Below are positions 27,664 through 37,264 of a stretch of DNA of 64,000 nt, piece by piece. Each line of letters opens with the position of its first letter. Within the stretch, counting starts at the first letter, position 1. Made by a program: the position numbers and the translations under genes. Source of the DNA: DATFWC01 sp045801465 (lineage in GTDB: Bacteria > Pseudomonadota > Alphaproteobacteria > Rhizobiales > Xanthobacteraceae). The stretch spans positions 1 to 64,000 of the forward strand of contig JBJMSU010000234.1 of assembly GCA_045801465.1 (NCBI GenBank). Reading direction: 5' to 3'. The notes under the pieces are model-generated. The model had not been told where the DNA came from, did no database searches, and saw nothing but the letters and a program-made list of their open reading frames with translations.

Positions 27664-28983
27664 TCAGCCCGGGACCGTGCCGTTGAGAGCGAGCACCTCG
27701 CCGGCGAGGTAGAGCGAGCCGGTGATGAGAATGCGCGGCGGAGCCTCCAGATCGAGCCGTATCGTTGCGGCGAGCGCGCTCTCTAATCCGCCGCAGCTCG
27801 TGGCCGGCATGCCGACGCGGCGGGCCGTGTCGGCAATGGAATCCGGCGGAAGCGCTTTGTCCTGGCCCTGGATCGGCACCGCCATGATGCGGCGAGCGAG
27901 GCCGGCAAAATTCCGCAAAAAACCTTCGCTGTCCTTGGTGGCCAGCATGCCGACGATGAGCACCAGCGGACGCGACACGCGCTCCTCGAGATCGGCGAGC
28001 GTTGCCGCAACGGCGCGGCCGCCCTCGCGATTGTGTCCGCCGTCGAGCCACACCTCGCTGCCTTCGGGAGCGAGCGCGACGAGCCGTCCGTGGGGCAGCC
28101 GCTGCAGCCGCGCCGGCCAGTCCACATTGGCCAGCCCCTCTTCGAAGGCGCGCGACGGCAGCGCAAGCTGCGGCAGCGCACGCAACGTGGCAATGGCGAC
28201 GCCGGCATTGTCGAATTGATGACGCCCGAACAGCCGCGGCGCCGGCAGGTCGAGCAACCCGTCCTCGTCCTGATAGACCAGGCGCCCACGTTCCTCGGTC
28301 GCGGTCCAGTCTTCGCCGGCGATCTTGAGCGGCACCGCCAGCCGCGCCGCTTCCCGCTCGACGACGCGCAGCGCATCGCGCGGCTGGGCCGCCAGCACGG
28401 CCGGCGCGCCGCGCTTGAAAATGCCGGCCTTCTCGCGCGCGATGCCGTCGAGGCTGCTGCCGAGAAAGTCGACATGGTCGACGGAGATCGGCGTGATCAC
28501 GGTCGCGGCCGGGCGTTCCACCACATTGGTGGCGTCGAGCCGTCCACCGAGGCCGACTTCGAGCAGCAGCATGTCGGCGGGATGGCGCGCGAACAGAAGA
28601 AAGGCCGCCGCGGTTTCCATCTCGAACACCGTGATCGGCGCGCCGCCGTTGGCTCGCTCGCATTCCGCCAGCACCGCCGTGAGCTCGGCGTCGGAAACCA
28701 GTCTGCCGCCGCCGGGCGCGCCCACGCGGTAGCGTTCGTTGAAGCGCACCAGATGCGGCGAGGTGTAGACGTGCACGCGCAGGCCGGACGCTTCGAGAAT
28801 GGCGCGCATGAACGCGATGACCGATCCCTTGCCATTGGTGCCGCCCACATGGACGAGGGGCGGCAGCCGCCGCTCGGGATGGTCGAGCGCCGCGAGAATG
28901 CGCCACATGCGCTCGAGCGACAGATCGATCTTCTTGGGATGAAGCTCGAGCAGCCGCGCGAGAATGGCGTCGACGGGGGTCAT
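27664..28983 (-). CDS. folC: Bifunctional folylpolyglutamate / dihydrofolate synthase
   Basis: A 439-residue Mur-ligase-family enzyme that adds Glu to dihydropteroate and to folates. The P-loop is GGTNGKGSVIAF, followed by TSPHLVRFNERYR, the FolC substrate loop. LLLEVGLGGRLDATNVV and ITPISVDHVDFLG are further signatures. Start ATG at 28983. It follows accD by 17 bases in the same direction, the usual accD-folC pair. Confidence 0.95.
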   Translation of the reverse strand: MTPVDAILARLLELHPKKIDLSLERMWRILAALDHPERRLPPLVHVGGTNGKGSVIAFMRAILEASGLRVHVYTSPHLVRFNERYRVGAPGGGRLVSDAELTAVLAECERANGGAPITVFEMETAAAFLLFARHPADMLLLEVGLGGRLDATNVVERPAATVITPISVDHVDFLGSSLDGIAREKAGIFKRGAPAVLAAQPRDALRVVEREAARLAVPLKIAGEDWTATEERGRLVYQDEDGLLDLPAPRLFGRHQFDNAGVAIATLRALPQLALPSRAFEEGLANVDWPARLQRLPHGRLVALAPEGSEVWLDGGHNREGGRAVAATLADLEERVSRPLVLIVGMLATKDSEGFLRNFAGLARRIMAVPIQGQDKALPPDSIADTARRVGMPATSCGGLESALAATIRLDLEAPPRILITGSLYLAGEVLALNGTVPG

Positions 28984-29000
28984 CGTGTCGCTTGCCGCAT

Positions 29001-29909
29001 TTAGGGGGCGGCGCTCGGTTCCGGCACGGCCGGCATGGGTGGCTTGGCTTCGGCGTCATTTGCCGGCCGCTTGGTCAACAGCCGGCACAGCCTGGCGAGC
29101 GTCGGCCGCAGCTGATGCCGATGCACGACCATGTCGACCATGCCGTGCTCCTTGAGGTACTCGGCGCGCTGAAATCCCTCCGGCAGCTTCTCGCGGATGG
29201 TCTGCTCGATGACGCGGGGGCCGGCAAAACCGACCAACGCGCCGGGCTCGGCGATGTGAATATCGCCGAGCATCGCATAGGAGGCGGTGACGCCGCCGGT
29301 GGTTGGATTGGTGAGCACGACGATGTACGGCTTCTTGGCCTCGCGCACCCGGTGGACGGCAACGGTCGTGCGCGGCAGCTGCATCAGGGCGAGAATTCCC
29401 TCCTGCATGCGCGCGCCACCGGAGCTCGCGAACAGGATCAACGGCGTGCCCTTTTCCACCGCCGTGTCCATCGCTTTGATGACCGCCTCGCCCGCCGCCA
29501 TGCCGAGCGAGCCGCCCATGAAATCGAAATCCTGCACGGCGGCCACGACGGCGATCCCTTCGAGCTTGCCGAACCCGAGCTTGATGGCGTCCTTCAGGCC
29601 GGTCTTGGCACGCGCGTCCTTGAGACGATCGACGTAGCGGCGCTCATCGCGAAACTTGAGCGGATCGACGGGAGCCTCGGGGATGGCGATATCGAACCAA
29701 GTCTCGCCGTCGAACAGGCTCTTGAGGCGCGCCGTGGCGCTCATGCGCATGTGATAGTTGGAGCCGGGAATGACGAACTGGTTGGCCTCGAGGTCCTTGT
29801 AGAAGACCATCTGCCCGGTTTCCGGGCATTTGACCCACAGGTTCTCCGGCACCTCGCGCTTGAGAAACGAGCGGATCTTCGGCCGCACGACATTGGAGAT
29901 CCAGCTCAT
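29001..29909 (-). CDS. accD: Acetyl-CoA carboxylase carboxyltransferase beta subunit
   Basis: A 302-residue subunit that, with AccA, transfers CO2 from carboxybiotin to acetyl-CoA for fatty-acid synthesis. The core motifs [17 protein letters not shown] and [18 protein letters not shown] are conserved. The N-terminal zinc ribbon is degenerate: only one Cys (VKCPETGQ) remains of the four found in E. coli AccD. The ATG at 29909 starts the conserved [12 protein letters not shown]. Confidence 0.94.
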   Translation of the reverse strand: MSWISNVVRPKIRSFLKREVPENLWVKCPETGQMVFYKDLEANQFVIPGSNYHMRMSATARLKSLFDGETWFDIAIPEAPVDPLKFRDERRYVDRLKDARAKTGLKDAIKLGFGKLEGIAVVAAVQDFDFMGGSLGMAAGEAVIKAMDTAVEKGTPLILFASSGGARMQEGILALMQLPRTTVAVHRVREAKKPYIVVLTNPTTGGVTASYAMLGDIHIAEPGALVGFAGPRVIEQTIREKLPEGFQRAEYLKEHGMVDMVVHRHQLRPTLARLCRLLTKRPANDAEAKPPMPAVPEPSAAP

Positions 29910-30000
29910 ATCCGTTCCGAACCCGTGGTTTCGAGGCCGAATCTTAAGCGCTTGGTTGCGACAATATAGGCGACAAGGCGAGGATTTGCAGCGCCGAGGC

Positions 30001-30840
30001 CTACTCCGCGGCTTGTCGACGGGCGCCGCGTACGCCATCGGCGAGTTGCGCCACGACGTCGGTGACGGCGCCGGTGGTGCGGGCCGTAGCCTTGCCGTCG
30101 CGATCGAGGCTTGCGCGCACGGCATCGATCAGCGCCGAACCGACCACGACGCCGTCCGCGGTCTGTGCGATGGCACGCGCATGCGCAGCCGTCTTCACGC
30201 CGAAGCCCACCGCCACCGGAAGCGTGGTGTCATGTTTGATGCGCGCCACCGCCGCGGCAACCTTGCTGGTATCGGGCGCCGCCATGCCGGTGATGCCGGC
30301 GATCGAGACGTAGTAGACGAAACCCGAGGTATTCTTGAGGACGGCGGGAAGGCGCTTCTCGTCCGTTGTCGGGGTGGCGAGGCGGACGAAATTGAGGCCG
30401 GCGCGGAGCGCCGGCAAGCACAGCTCGTCGTCCTCCTCGGGCGGCAGGTCCACCACGATCAGCCCATCGACGCCGGCGTCCCTGGCGTCGGCCAGGAAAC
30501 GGTCGACGCCGTAGATGTAGATCGGATTGTAGTAGCCCATCAGCACAATGGGCGTGTCATTGTCGTCCTGGCGAAATGTGCGCACCATGGCGAGCGTCTT
30601 GCTCATGGTCTGGCCGGCACGAAGCGCGCGTAAGCCGGCGGCCTGGATCGCCGGCCCATCCGCCATCGGATCGCTGAATGGCATGCCCAGCTCGATCACG
30701 TCGGCGCCGGCATCGGGCAGCGCACGGACGATCTCGAGGCAGGTCCTTTCATCGGGATCGCCAGCCACCAGGAACGTAACGAGTGCGGCGCGACCTTCAT
30801 GCTTGAGGGAAGCAAAGCGACGATCGATCCGAGTCGTCAT
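30001..30840 (-). CDS. trpA: Tryptophan synthase alpha chain
   Basis: A 279-residue TIM-barrel subunit that releases indole from indole-3-glycerol phosphate. The catalytic Glu is in [16 protein letters not shown] and the catalytic Asp follows in the same motif. Phosphate-binding loops include [10 protein letters not shown] and [11 protein letters not shown]. Its ATG directly follows the trpB TAG with no gap, so translation is probably coupled. Confidence 0.96.
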   Translation of the reverse strand: MTTRIDRRFASLKHEGRAALVTFLVAGDPDERTCLEIVRALPDAGADVIELGMPFSDPMADGPAIQAAGLRALRAGQTMSKTLAMVRTFRQDDNDTPIVLMGYYNPIYIYGVDRFLADARDAGVDGLIVVDLPPEEDDELCLPALRAGLNFVRLATPTTDEKRLPAVLKNTSGFVYYVSIAGITGMAAPDTSKVAAAVARIKHDTTLPVAVGFGVKTAAHARAIAQTADGVVVGSALIDAVRASLDRDGKATARTTGAVTDVVAQLADGVRGARRQAAE

Positions 30841-32058
30841 CTAGATCTTGCTCCCGAGGTGCTGCGCCACGGTGAAAATGTCCTTGTCGCCGCGGCCGCA
30901 CATGTTCATCACCATCAGGTGATCCGCCGCCTTTTTCGGCGCGAGCTCGATCACCTTGGCGAGCGCATGGGCGGGCTCGAGGGCCGGGATGATGCCTTCC
31001 AGCTTGCAGCAGAGCTGGAAGGCGTCGAGCGCCTCCTGATCGGTTGCCGACAGGTATTTCACGCGGCCGGCATCGTTGAGCCATGAATGCTCGGGCCCGA
31101 TGCCGGGATAATCGAGGCCGGCCGAGATCGAGTGCGCCTCGTTGATCTGGCCGTCCTCGTTCATCAGGAGATAGGTGCGGTTGCCGTGCAGCACGCCGGG
31201 ACGGCCGCCGGCGATCGAGGCCGCGTGCAGGCCGCTGTCGAGACCGTGGCCGGCCGCCTCGACGCCGTAGATCTCGATACCGGCCTCGTCGAGAAACGGA
31301 TGGAACAACCCCATCGCGTTGGAGCCGCCGCCGATACAGGCGACCAACGAATTCGGCAGCCGCCCTTCGGCACTCAGCATCTGCTCGCGCGTCTCGCGAC
31401 CGATGACCGACTGGAAATCGCGCACCATCATGGGATAGGGATGCGGACCGGCCACCGTCCCAATGCAGTAGAACGTGTCGCCGACATTGGTGACCCAGTC
31501 GCGCAGCGCCTCGTTCATGGCGTCCTTGAGCGTCTTCGAACCCGACTCCACCGGACGCACCTCGGCGCCGAGCAGCCGCATGCGGAACACGTTCGGCTTC
31601 TGCCGCTCGACGTCCACAGAACCCATGTAGACCACGCATTGCAGGCCGAAGCGTGCACACAACGTGGCGGTGGCCACTCCGTGCTGGCCGGCGCCGGTCT
31701 CGGCGATCACGCGCGGCTTGCCCATCCGCCGCGCCAGCATGATCTGGCCGAGCACGTTGTTCACCTTGTGGGCGCCGGTGTGATTGAGCTCGTCGCGCTT
31801 GAAGTAGATTTTTGCGCCGCCGAGATGCGCCGTCAGGCGCTCGGCGAAATAGAGCGGCGACGGCCGGCCGACATAGTGCGTGAGATAGCCGTCCATCTCC
31901 TGCTTGAACGCCGGATCGTGCTTCGCCTCCGCATAGGCCTGCTCCAGTTCGAGGATCAGCGGCATCAGCGTTTCCGCCACGAAGCGGCCGCCATAGATGC
32001 CGAAGTGGCCCCGTTCGTCGGGCCCGCCACGGAATGTGTTCGGTTGCTGGAGGTTCAT
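30841..32058 (-). CDS. trpB: Tryptophan synthase beta chain
   Basis: PLP enzyme of 405 residues that condenses indole with serine. The PLP Lys is in [14 protein letters not shown], the phosphate-binding loop is [10 protein letters not shown], and the catalytic Glu is in [15 protein letters not shown] use the ATG at 32058 because [20 protein letters not shown] is the usual N-terminus; an in-frame ATG at 32085 overlaps the hepT stop as ATGA and is also possible. Upstream lies a HepT/MntA pair in place of the expected trpF. Confidence 0.95.
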   Translation of the reverse strand: MNLQQPNTFRGGPDERGHFGIYGGRFVAETLMPLILELEQAYAEAKHDPAFKQEMDGYLTHYVGRPSPLYFAERLTAHLGGAKIYFKRDELNHTGAHKVNNVLGQIMLARRMGKPRVIAETGAGQHGVATATLCARFGLQCVVYMGSVDVERQKPNVFRMRLLGAEVRPVESGSKTLKDAMNEALRDWVTNVGDTFYCIGTVAGPHPYPMMVRDFQSVIGRETREQMLSAEGRLPNSLVACIGGGSNAMGLFHPFLDEAGIEIYGVEAAGHGLDSGLHAASIAGGRPGVLHGNRTYLLMNEDGQINEAHSISAGLDYPGIGPEHSWLNDAGRVKYLSATDQEALDAFQLCCKLEGIIPALEPAHALAKVIELAPKKAADHLMVMNMCGRGDKDIFTVAQHLGSKI

Positions 32059-32081
32059 GCGTTGATCATGTTCAAGAAGGG

Positions 32082-32429
32082 TCATCCTTCCGCGATGCGA
32101 TTGATGAGCTTTTCGAGTGCGGCTCCGAGTGCCGGCAACTCGATTGTTGCAACCTCATAGACGATCCCATCGTCAATGCGCCAGTAGGCATGCACCAGCC
32201 GATTCCGCATTCCGATGATCGACTCCCACGGAATGTTCGGCTCTAGCGCCAAAACATCTGCGGGAACCTCTTTCAGCGCTTCGCCGATAGCAATCAGGCA
32301 ATAGTAGACGGTGAACTTCACCTCGACGGAATCATGAAAAATATCCTGCTCAAGTCCTAGAACGCGGGTTTGACCGTGATGTGCAAAAGACCGAGCATCG
32401 TGCAGTCGCTCGGCAACCGAACGGCTCAT
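32082..32429 (-). CDS. HepT-like HEPN-domain toxin (DUF86)
   Basis: A 115-residue all-alpha HEPN RNase. The active-site motif is [12 protein letters not shown], an exact R-x4-H-x-Y; in studied HepT proteins the Tyr is AMPylated by the MntA antitoxin. The start overlaps the mntA stop as ATGA, and the stop overlaps a possible trpB start as ATGA. The pair is therefore embedded in the trp transcription unit. The catalytic residues look intact. Confidence 0.85.
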   Translation of the reverse strand: MSRSVAERLHDARSFAHHGQTRVLGLEQDIFHDSVEVKFTVYYCLIAIGEALKEVPADVLALEPNIPWESIIGMRNRLVHAYWRIDDGIVYEVATIELPALGAALEKLINRIAEG

Positions 32430-32719
32430 ACCGGTTGGACCCCGGCAAGCACCTCTTCTCTTTCGTCCCCGCTCAGCTCGCTTTTCAATACGATGCCGAC
32501 AGGCCGCTTGAGTCTACGCGACAAATCGATTTCGGCCCCGGTCAAGCCCGTCAGAGACAGGCCGGGGAGTTTCTCGGCGAGCAGATCAACCGCATCGTCG
32601 CCGAATACGTGCACGGCTGTCCCTCGCGGCAACAAGCCGATGAAGTGAAGAGGAAATTTCTGCTCGACCTCGTGAAGGTGGCTGAGAAGCCTTTTCCGGT
32701 CGATCTGCTGAATGTTCAT
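32426..32719 (-). CDS. MntA-like minimal nucleotidyltransferase antitoxin, divergent
   Basis: About 97 residues. The fold signature GLLPRGTAVHVFGDDAVDLL corresponds to the GSxxRG...SDxDLL motif of minimal nucleotidyltransferases, but Ser is replaced by Leu and the loop is degenerate. The C-terminus (VLKSELSGDEREEVLAGVQP) matches the usual family ending. In MntA-HepT systems this protein AMPylates and silences the toxin. Because the motif is altered, activity is uncertain. The ATG at 32719 has GACGAGG upstream; 32743 is an alternative. Confidence 0.72.
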   Translation of the reverse strand: MNIQQIDRKRLLSHLHEVEQKFPLHFIGLLPRGTAVHVFGDDAVDLLAEKLPGLSLTGLTGAEIDLSRRLKRPVGIVLKSELSGDEREEVLAGVQPV

Positions 32720-32786
32720 GGCGGCAGCCTCGTCGCTACTCATAGCACATAACAGTCAGCGACGCCGATGACCGCATGCCGCGCCG

Positions 32787-33152
32787 TCAGGCGGCGGGCG
32801 GACGGCGATAGGCGATGGACCCGACGGGCTGTCCGCCGCGCTCGGCCGAATCGAGCCGCTGTCGCAGCGCCTCGGTTTCGATGCGCAACGCCCGCACCTC
32901 GGCCTGCGCGCGCCGGGCGGTGCGGCGCCATTTGCTCTGCCTCAGCCAGGACGCAACGCCGCCGATCACCACGCCTGCCGTCAGCGTGAAGAGGATCACG
33001 ATGAAAAGCGGCTGGCTCACCGCGAGGATGCGCGGCTCCGACAGGAACGGATCCAGCGAGATGGTCACGGCCTGACGGTTGGCGACCGCGAGCAACACGA
33101 TGACGATCGCGAGCGGGATCAGAACGAGCGCAGCAATCGCCTTGCTAATCAT
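32787..33152 (-). CDS. LapA-domain (DUF1049) inner-membrane protein
   Basis: A 121-residue protein with two hydrophobic segments (ALVLIPLAIVIVLLAVANRQ and PLFIVILFTLTAGVVIGGVA) and a basic cytoplasmic tail containing WLRQSKWRR and a short coiled coil. This matches LapA/YciS, which in E. coli works with LapB in controlling LPS synthesis. It is found next to ihfB in many Hyphomicrobiales. ATG at 33152. Confidence 0.85.
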   Translation of the reverse strand: MISKAIAALVLIPLAIVIVLLAVANRQAVTISLDPFLSEPRILAVSQPLFIVILFTLTAGVVIGGVASWLRQSKWRRTARRAQAEVRALRIETEALRQRLDSAERGGQPVGSIAYRRPPAA

Positions 33153-33208
33153 GGAGCCAGCCTGCCGGTGCGACTGCAAAGCAACGCAACTCGCAGATCA
33201 ACGCGCCG

Positions 33209-33493
33209 CTAATCGTCGCGGTTCAAGCGCTCGCGCATTTCCTTGCCGGTCTTGAAGAACGGCACGCATTTCTTGTCGACCGAGACGCGCGCGCCGGTGC
33301 GTGGGTTGCGGCCTTCACGTGCCGGGCGGCTCTTCACCGAGAACGCGCCGAAGCCACGCAGTTCGACCCGATCGCCGCGCGCCAACGCGGTGGTGATCTC
33401 GCCCAGGATGGCGTTGACGATATTCTCCACGTCACGCTGGTAGAGGTGCGGATTTTGCGTCGCGATCCGCTGAACGAGTTCGGATTTGATCAT
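33209..33493 (-). CDS. ihfB: Integration host factor beta subunit
   Basis: A 94-residue HU/IHF-family DNA-bending protein. It begins [21 protein letters not shown] and carries the beta-arm [11 protein letters not shown] preceded by [15 protein letters not shown]. It acts as a heterodimer with IhfA in recombination, replication and transcription. ATG at 33493, set by the conserved N-terminus. Confidence 0.94.
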   Translation of the reverse strand: MIKSELVQRIATQNPHLYQRDVENIVNAILGEITTALARGDRVELRGFGAFSVKSRPAREGRNPRTGARVSVDKKCVPFFKTGKEMRERLNRDD

Positions 33494-33567
33494 GGCGACC
33501 CGCCCATTCCGCCTGAACAAAAGATTCTGCGATCTCGCCGGACGCGCAACTGCCGGTTGGGACCTGC

Positions 33568-34551
33568 TCACTCCGAAGGCGAAGGGTGCCAAAGGGCTAA
33601 GAGCCCGTCAAGGCTGAGTTTTTCGATTGTCTGCACGGCTGCCGAGTTCTCGATCCAGCGGGCGAGCGCGCGCAGCCCCACCGCGTCCAGCACCTTGGCC
33701 AACCCCAGGTGGATAAAATCGAGATCAGTGAAGCGTGGTTGCAGGCGCCAGTCGCGCACCGGCCATTTCGGGTCGACCTTCTTCTCCTTGGCGAGCCAGG
33801 CAATCGCCGCCTCTTCGCCGCCAAGCTCGTCGGCCAGCTTCAGTTCGACGGCCTGACGGCCGGTGAATACGCGCCCATCGGCGACGCGTTCGAGATTGGC
33901 CTCGTCGAGTTGCCGGCGATCTTTGACCAGGCCACGGAACCAGGCATACGAGTCCTTGACGATCGAATCGATGGCCGCGCGCGCTTCCGGACTGGTCGGC
34001 TCGAAGGCGTTGGGGGCCGCCTTGAGGGGCGACGACTTCACCTCTTCGACCTTGACGCCGAGCGTCTTCAGAAGATCGGCAACATTGGGGTATTGGAACA
34101 GCACGCCGATCGAGCCCACGAGGCCGGCGCTGCGCGTCACGATGTGATCGCCCGCGAGGGCCGCGATATAGCCGCCGGACGCGGCGAGCCCATCGACCAC
34201 GATGACGGTCGGCTTCTTGGCGGCGACCGCGCGCAAGGAATCGTAGAGCTGCTCGGCGCCCGCGGCCGTGCCGCCCGGGCTGTCGATATGCACGATCACG
34301 GCGCGTGCCTGCGACTTCGCCAGGCGATCGAGGGCCTCGGTCCGCTCCTGGTCGTTACGGATCAGTCCGCGGATCGCCACTCGCGCCATATAGGCGCCCG
34401 TCGCCTCGCTCCAGACCAGGTCCGGCTTGGTCACGCGCGCCGCCACGGCAATCACTGCGACGATCGCCAACAGCACCGCCAGCACTCGCCACGCCGTGAG
34501 CTTGCGCCGAATCCGGCGGCGATCGACGATCGAATCGGCGTCGAGCGACAT
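33568..34551 (-). CDS. sppA: Signal peptide peptidase SppA (short form)
   Basis: A 327-residue membrane serine protease that degrades cleaved signal peptides. One N-terminal transmembrane segment ([16 protein letters not shown]) follows a basic region. The nucleophile Ser is in [12 protein letters not shown], the general-base Lys in [14 protein letters not shown], and the substrate-side motif HIDSPGGT is conserved. Its size is that of the short, single-domain form. GGAGGAG just before the ATG is a strong ribosome site. Confidence 0.94.
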   Translation of the reverse strand: MSLDADSIVDRRRIRRKLTAWRVLAVLLAIVAVIAVAARVTKPDLVWSEATGAYMARVAIRGLIRNDQERTEALDRLAKSQARAVIVHIDSPGGTAAGAEQLYDSLRAVAAKKPTVIVVDGLAASGGYIAALAGDHIVTRSAGLVGSIGVLFQYPNVADLLKTLGVKVEEVKSSPLKAAPNAFEPTSPEARAAIDSIVKDSYAWFRGLVKDRRQLDEANLERVADGRVFTGRQAVELKLADELGGEEAAIAWLAKEKKVDPKWPVRDWRLQPRFTDLDFIHLGLAKVLDAVGLRALARWIENSAAVQTIEKLSLDGLLALWHPSPSE

Positions 34552-34652
34552 GGCTCCTCCTGCGCGTCAGGACCCGACAATGTCGGCGGCGCTGCGCGCG
34601 GTCAATGGCAGGCGGTCCGGAGGCGTAGTCTGATAGACTTGGCGGCGCCGGC

Positions 34653-36404
34653 TCATTCCTTTTCTTCGGCCTTCTCCGGCTTTTCGGTTGCACGCTTGAG
34701 CGCGGCGCCGAGGATGTCGCCGAGAGAAGCCCCGGAATCGGCCGTGCCGTACTGGGCAATCGCCTCTTTCTCTTCGGCGACTTCCAGCGCCTTGATCGAG
34801 ACCGTGACCTTGCGGGCGCGGCGATCGAACTGGGTTACCCGGGCGTCGACCTTCTGGCCGACGGCGAAACGCTCGGGCCGCTGCTCGGAGCGGTCGCGGG
34901 CAAGCTCGGCGCGCTTGATAAAGGCGGTGAGATCGGTGCCGACGATCTTCACGTCGATGCCGCCTTCCTTCACCTCGGTCACCTCGCAGGTGACGATCGC
35001 GCCTTTCTTCAGGTCGCCGGCCGCGCCCGCTTCGGCAAAGGGATCGCCCTCGAGCTGCTTGATGCCGAGCGAGATGCGCTCCTTCTCGACATCCACGTCC
35101 AGCACCTGGGCACGCACGTGATCGCCCTTCTTGTAGTCGTCGATGACCTGCTCGCCCGGACGCTTCCAGTCGAGGTCCGACAGATGCACCATTCCGTCCA
35201 CGTCGCCGTCGAGGCCGAGGAACAGGCCGAACTCGGTCTTGTTTTTGACCTCGCCTTCGACGTCGCTGCCGGGCGGATATTTCTCGAGGAAGACCTCCCA
35301 CGGATTGCGCATGGTCTGCTTGAGCCCGAGCGAGATGCGGCGCTTGACCGGATCGACTTCGAGCACCTGCACCTCCACCTCCTGCGAGGTAGAGACGATC
35401 TTGCCGGGATGCACGTTCTTCTTGGTCCACGACATTTCCGAGACGTGGATCAGGCCCTCGATTCCGGGCTCGAGCTCGACGAAGGCGCCGTAGTCCGTGA
35501 TGTTGGTGACGCGACCCTTGAAGCGCGCGCCGACCGGGAACTTGGCCTCGATTCCCTGCCACGGATCGGCCAGCAGCTGCTTCATGCCGAGCGAGATGCG
35601 GTGGGTCTCGTGGTTGATCTTGATGATCTTGACCTTCACCTGCTGGCCGATGTTAAGCACCTCTGAAGGGTGATTGACGCGCCGCCAAGCGATGTCCGTG
35701 ACATGCAGGAGACCATCGATGCCGCCGAGGTCAACGAACGCACCGTAGTCAGTGATGTTCTTGACCACGCCGTCGATGACCTGCCCTTCTTCGAGATTCT
35801 GCACCAGCTCCTGACGCTGCTCGGCGCGCGTCTCTTCCAGCACGGTGCGCCGCGAGACGACGATATTGCCGCGACGGCGGTCCATTTTCAGGATCTGGAA
35901 CGGCTGCGGCACGTTCATGAGGGGCGTGACGTCACGGATCGGGCGGATGTCCACCTGGCTGCGCGGCAGGAAGGCGACGGCGCCGTCGAGATCGACCGTG
36001 AAGCCGCCCTTGACTTGGTTGAAGATGACGCCCTGAACCTTTTCGTTCGCTTGGAAGGCCTTCTCGAGCTTGCCCCAGCTCTCCTCGCGCCTTGCCTTGT
36101 CGCGCGAGAGCACCGCCTCGCCGAGCGCATTCTCCACGCGCTCCAGATAGACCTCGACCGTATCGCCGATCTTGAGCTCGGCCTGGCGGCCCGGGCCGGC
36201 GAATTCCCGTAGCGGAACCCGGCCTTCGGTCTTGAGACCGACGTCGATGACGGCGACGTCCTTTTCGATGCCGACGACGGTTCCCTGGATGACGGAACCT
36301 TCCTGCAGATTGCCGTGATCGAACGATTCGTCGAGCAACTTGGCGAAATCTTCGCGCGAGGGCGCGGAAGCGGCGGTGGATGCGACAGCGGTGGCGGTGG
36401 CCAT
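34653..36404 (-). CDS. rpsA: 30S ribosomal protein S1
   Basis: A 583-residue RNA-binding ribosomal protein with six S1 domains. Repeated cores such as VVGIEKDVAVIDVGLKTEG, KNITDYGAFVDLGGIDGLLH, NITDYGAFVELEPGIEGLIH and NKTEFGLFLGLDGDVDGMVH are visible. The C-terminus is rich in Glu and Lys. The ATG at 36404 follows CAGGAG. It lies downstream of cmk, the conserved cmk-rpsA order. Confidence 0.97.
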   Translation of the reverse strand: MATATAVASTAASAPSREDFAKLLDESFDHGNLQEGSVIQGTVVGIEKDVAVIDVGLKTEGRVPLREFAGPGRQAELKIGDTVEVYLERVENALGEAVLSRDKARREESWGKLEKAFQANEKVQGVIFNQVKGGFTVDLDGAVAFLPRSQVDIRPIRDVTPLMNVPQPFQILKMDRRRGNIVVSRRTVLEETRAEQRQELVQNLEEGQVIDGVVKNITDYGAFVDLGGIDGLLHVTDIAWRRVNHPSEVLNIGQQVKVKIIKINHETHRISLGMKQLLADPWQGIEAKFPVGARFKGRVTNITDYGAFVELEPGIEGLIHVSEMSWTKKNVHPGKIVSTSQEVEVQVLEVDPVKRRISLGLKQTMRNPWEVFLEKYPPGSDVEGEVKNKTEFGLFLGLDGDVDGMVHLSDLDWKRPGEQVIDDYKKGDHVRAQVLDVDVEKERISLGIKQLEGDPFAEAGAAGDLKKGAIVTCEVTEVKEGGIDVKIVGTDLTAFIKRAELARDRSEQRPERFAVGQKVDARVTQFDRRARKVTVSIKALEVAEEKEAIAQYGTADSGASLGDILGAALKRATEKPEKAEEKE

Positions 36405-36543
36405 GAAATCTCCTGACGGGACGGCCGGCGGCTCGTGTTGCATCCCTTCCGTTCGGGCCGAAGGCCCCGCAGACCTTCGACTGCCGCAGGACTAAGGTGT
36501 CCGGCGGGCCGGCCCGATCAACCGAACGGTCGGGACGATGTGT

Positions 36544-36584
36544 CTTGCCGGGTGCAGCGGCCTCATCGCTGCACGGCGGGCAAG
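36544..36584 (-). promoter_or_regulatory. Long hairpin between cmk and rpsA
   Basis: CTTGCCGGGTGCAGCG pairs with CGCTGCACGGCGGGCAAG, leaving a small bulge and a short loop. It lies in the 233-base gap between the cmk stop and the rpsA start, in the direction of transcription. It could be a cmk terminator without a U-run or a leader structure for S1 autoregulation. Only the pairing is directly seen. Confidence 0.45.
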
Positions 36585-36637
36585 CCTCCAATAAATAGGA
36601 TCAGAGACTTTAAAGCAAAAGACGGCGAACCGCGCCC

Positions 36638-37264
36638 CTATCCCGCTCGTGCAGCCTCAACGATGTCGATGGCAGCCCGGACCGCCGCGTCTATATCCAA
36701 ATGCGTGGTATCGAGCAAGTGCGCGTCGGCCGCGGGTTTGAGGGGCGCGATGGTGCGCTTCATGTCGCGCTCGTCGCGGCGCAGGATGTCGGCGAGGACA
36801 TCCGCCTCGTTTACCGTCGCACCATCGGCCGCCAAAGCCGCCACGCGGCGGCGGGCGCGGACCTCGGGGGCGGCGTCGACGAAGATTTTCACGTCGGCCT
36901 GCGGACAAATGACCGTGCCGATGTCACGGCCGTCGAGTACGGCGCCGGGCGCCGTCGCCGCGAAGGCCCGCTGGAGATCGATCAGCGCCGCACGCACCGT
37001 TGGCATGGCGGAGACGATGGACGCGGGTTCCGCCATGCCGCGCGCCTTAAGCGTCACTTCATCGAGGCGCGCTGCATCGAGGTCCTTGGCGGCCGCGACC
37101 GCGCGTGCTTCGTCGTCCAGAGCAACACCTGCATCCATGAGGGTCTTGGCCACTGCTCGGTAGAGCAGGCCGGTGTCGAGATGCCTGAGCCCGAAATGAG
37201 CGGCGAGACGCTTGGCAAGGGTGCCTTTGCCGGAGGCGGCCGGTCCATCGATAGCGATGATCAT
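36638..37264 (-). CDS. cmk: Cytidylate kinase
   Basis: A 208-residue P-loop kinase that makes CDP/dCDP from CMP/dCMP. Walker A is [15 protein letters not shown], the NMP-binding segment is [14 protein letters not shown], and [15 protein letters not shown] is the family motif. The start overlaps the aroA stop as ATGA. The aroA-cmk-rpsA order is conserved in proteobacteria. Confidence 0.95.
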   Translation of the reverse strand: MIIAIDGPAASGKGTLAKRLAAHFGLRHLDTGLLYRAVAKTLMDAGVALDDEARAVAAAKDLDAARLDEVTLKARGMAEPASIVSAMPTVRAALIDLQRAFAATAPGAVLDGRDIGTVICPQADVKIFVDAAPEVRARRRVAALAADGATVNEADVLADILRRDERDMKRTIAPLKPAADAHLLDTTHLDIDAAVRAAIDIVEAARAG

